A stretch of 13,139 bases of DNA from Methanoculleus sp. UBA208 (GTDB taxonomy: Archaea > Halobacteriota > Methanomicrobia > Methanomicrobiales > Methanoculleaceae), in contig NZ_DAFZ01000080.1 of assembly GCF_002498065.1 (NCBI RefSeq), positions 1-13,139 on the forward strand. Direction: 5' to 3'. The notes under the pieces were generated by a model. It was given only the letters and a program-made list of their open reading frames with translations. It ran no database searches and was not told where the DNA came from. Of the stretch, positions 13,021 to 13,139 are shown piece by piece. A program made the translations under genes and the position numbers. Each line of letters starts with the position of its first letter. The first letter of the stretch is position 1.

Positions 13021-13115
13021 CACCGGTGCGCTGTGGTGCTCGGACGCAGTTCTTGTGCAGTATCATATGCGGCACAGATTTGCACCGGAGGTGCGCAACT
13101 CGCACTTGATGGTGC
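13021..13115 (+). promoter_or_regulatory. Second cluster of GGTGC half-sites around a TATA-like element
   Basis: Half-sites GGTGC or GCACC lie at 13025, 13035, 13082, 13090 and 13111. CACCGGTG (13021-13028) is an 8-bp palindrome, TGCACC (13081-13086) and GGTGCG (13090-13095) pair across 3 bp, and GTGCG (13091-13095) pairs with CGCAC (13101-13105). TGTGC (13054-13058) and GCACA (13072-13076) are symmetric around TATCATATG (13061-13069), a candidate TATA box for a gene beyond the window. Confidence 0.45.
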
Positions 13116-13117
13116 TT

Positions 13118-13129
13118 AGGAGGTGATCC
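13118..13129 (+). promoter_or_regulatory. Twelve-base Shine-Dalgarno for a gene beyond the window, within a hairpin
   Basis: AGGAGGTGATCC is the full complement of the conserved 3' end of 16S rRNA. It is embedded in an inverted repeat, TTAGGA (13116-13121) with TCCTAA (13127-13132) and loop GGTGA, that would partly hide it. No start codon falls within the last ten bases, so the gene it serves begins just after 13139. Confidence 0.6.
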
Positions 13130-13139
13130 TAAAATTATA

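Noticed and set aside
13107..13132. Minus-strand GGATCACCTCCT as the 3' end of a 16S rRNA gene
   Set aside because: The bases before it on the minus strand are not 16S sequence, and the plus strand fits a Shine-Dalgarno.
1..13139. CRISPR arrays, insertion sequences, transposases
   Set aside because: No regularly spaced repeats, no transposase or integrase motifs and no terminal inverted repeats were seen; the only long direct repeat is the 38-bp pair.

Overview
This 13.1 kb window looks like chromosomal DNA of a methanogenic archaeon of the Methanomicrobiales, most likely Methanoculleus or a close relative. The evidence is high GC content, TATA-type archaeal promoters 25-35 bp upstream of many starts, several apparently leaderless genes, tRNA genes without an encoded CCA end, a PAS protein with the H-box-only C-terminus common in this order, HypD, and methanogen-style acyl-CoA synthetase and HepT/MntA genes. 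The genus is an inference; no marker gene settles it.

Layout. Positions 1-892: 3' part of a PAS sensor protein, broken by a one-base shift in a run of nine A. 929-1000 (-): tRNA-Arg(CCG). 1053-2084 (-): hypD, divergent from an MscS-type mechanosensitive channel (2131-3168, +). 3170-4096 (-): radical SAM protein with a C-terminal winged-helix-like domain, divergent from a TIM-barrel sugar-isomerase-like protein (4303-5034, +). 5115-5187: tRNA-Thr(GGT). 5325-5995: a more AT-rich mntA-hepT toxin-antitoxin pair. 6106-6543: FKBP/SlyD-like prolyl isomerase. 6689-8380: membrane-anchored 5'-nucleotidase-type phosphoesterase. 8457-8771: encapsulated-ferritin-like protein. 8912-9711: a second, unrelated-looking hepT-mntA pair in the opposite gene order. 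About 9749-9882: a decayed copy of the ferritin-like gene. 9895-10071 (-): small zinc-ribbon protein. 10129-10953 (-): SDR oxidoreductase. 11150-12988 (+): AMP-forming acyl-CoA synthetase with an N-terminal ribbon-helix-helix (RHH) domain. 12989-13139: regulatory-looking DNA leading to a gene beyond the window.

The most interesting system is at the right end. An acyl-CoA synthetase carries its own RHH DNA-binding domain, and its promoter, the divergent SDR promoter and the DNA after its stop codon are crowded with TGCA/GGTGC half-sites in inverted arrangement around TATA elements. By analogy with PutA (RHH fused to proline catabolic enzymes), I infer a self-regulating trigger enzyme controlling itself, the SDR and perhaps the next gene. 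The second notable point is a toxin-antitoxin pair lying between a ferritin-like gene and its pseudogene copy, which share a 38-bp exact direct repeat.
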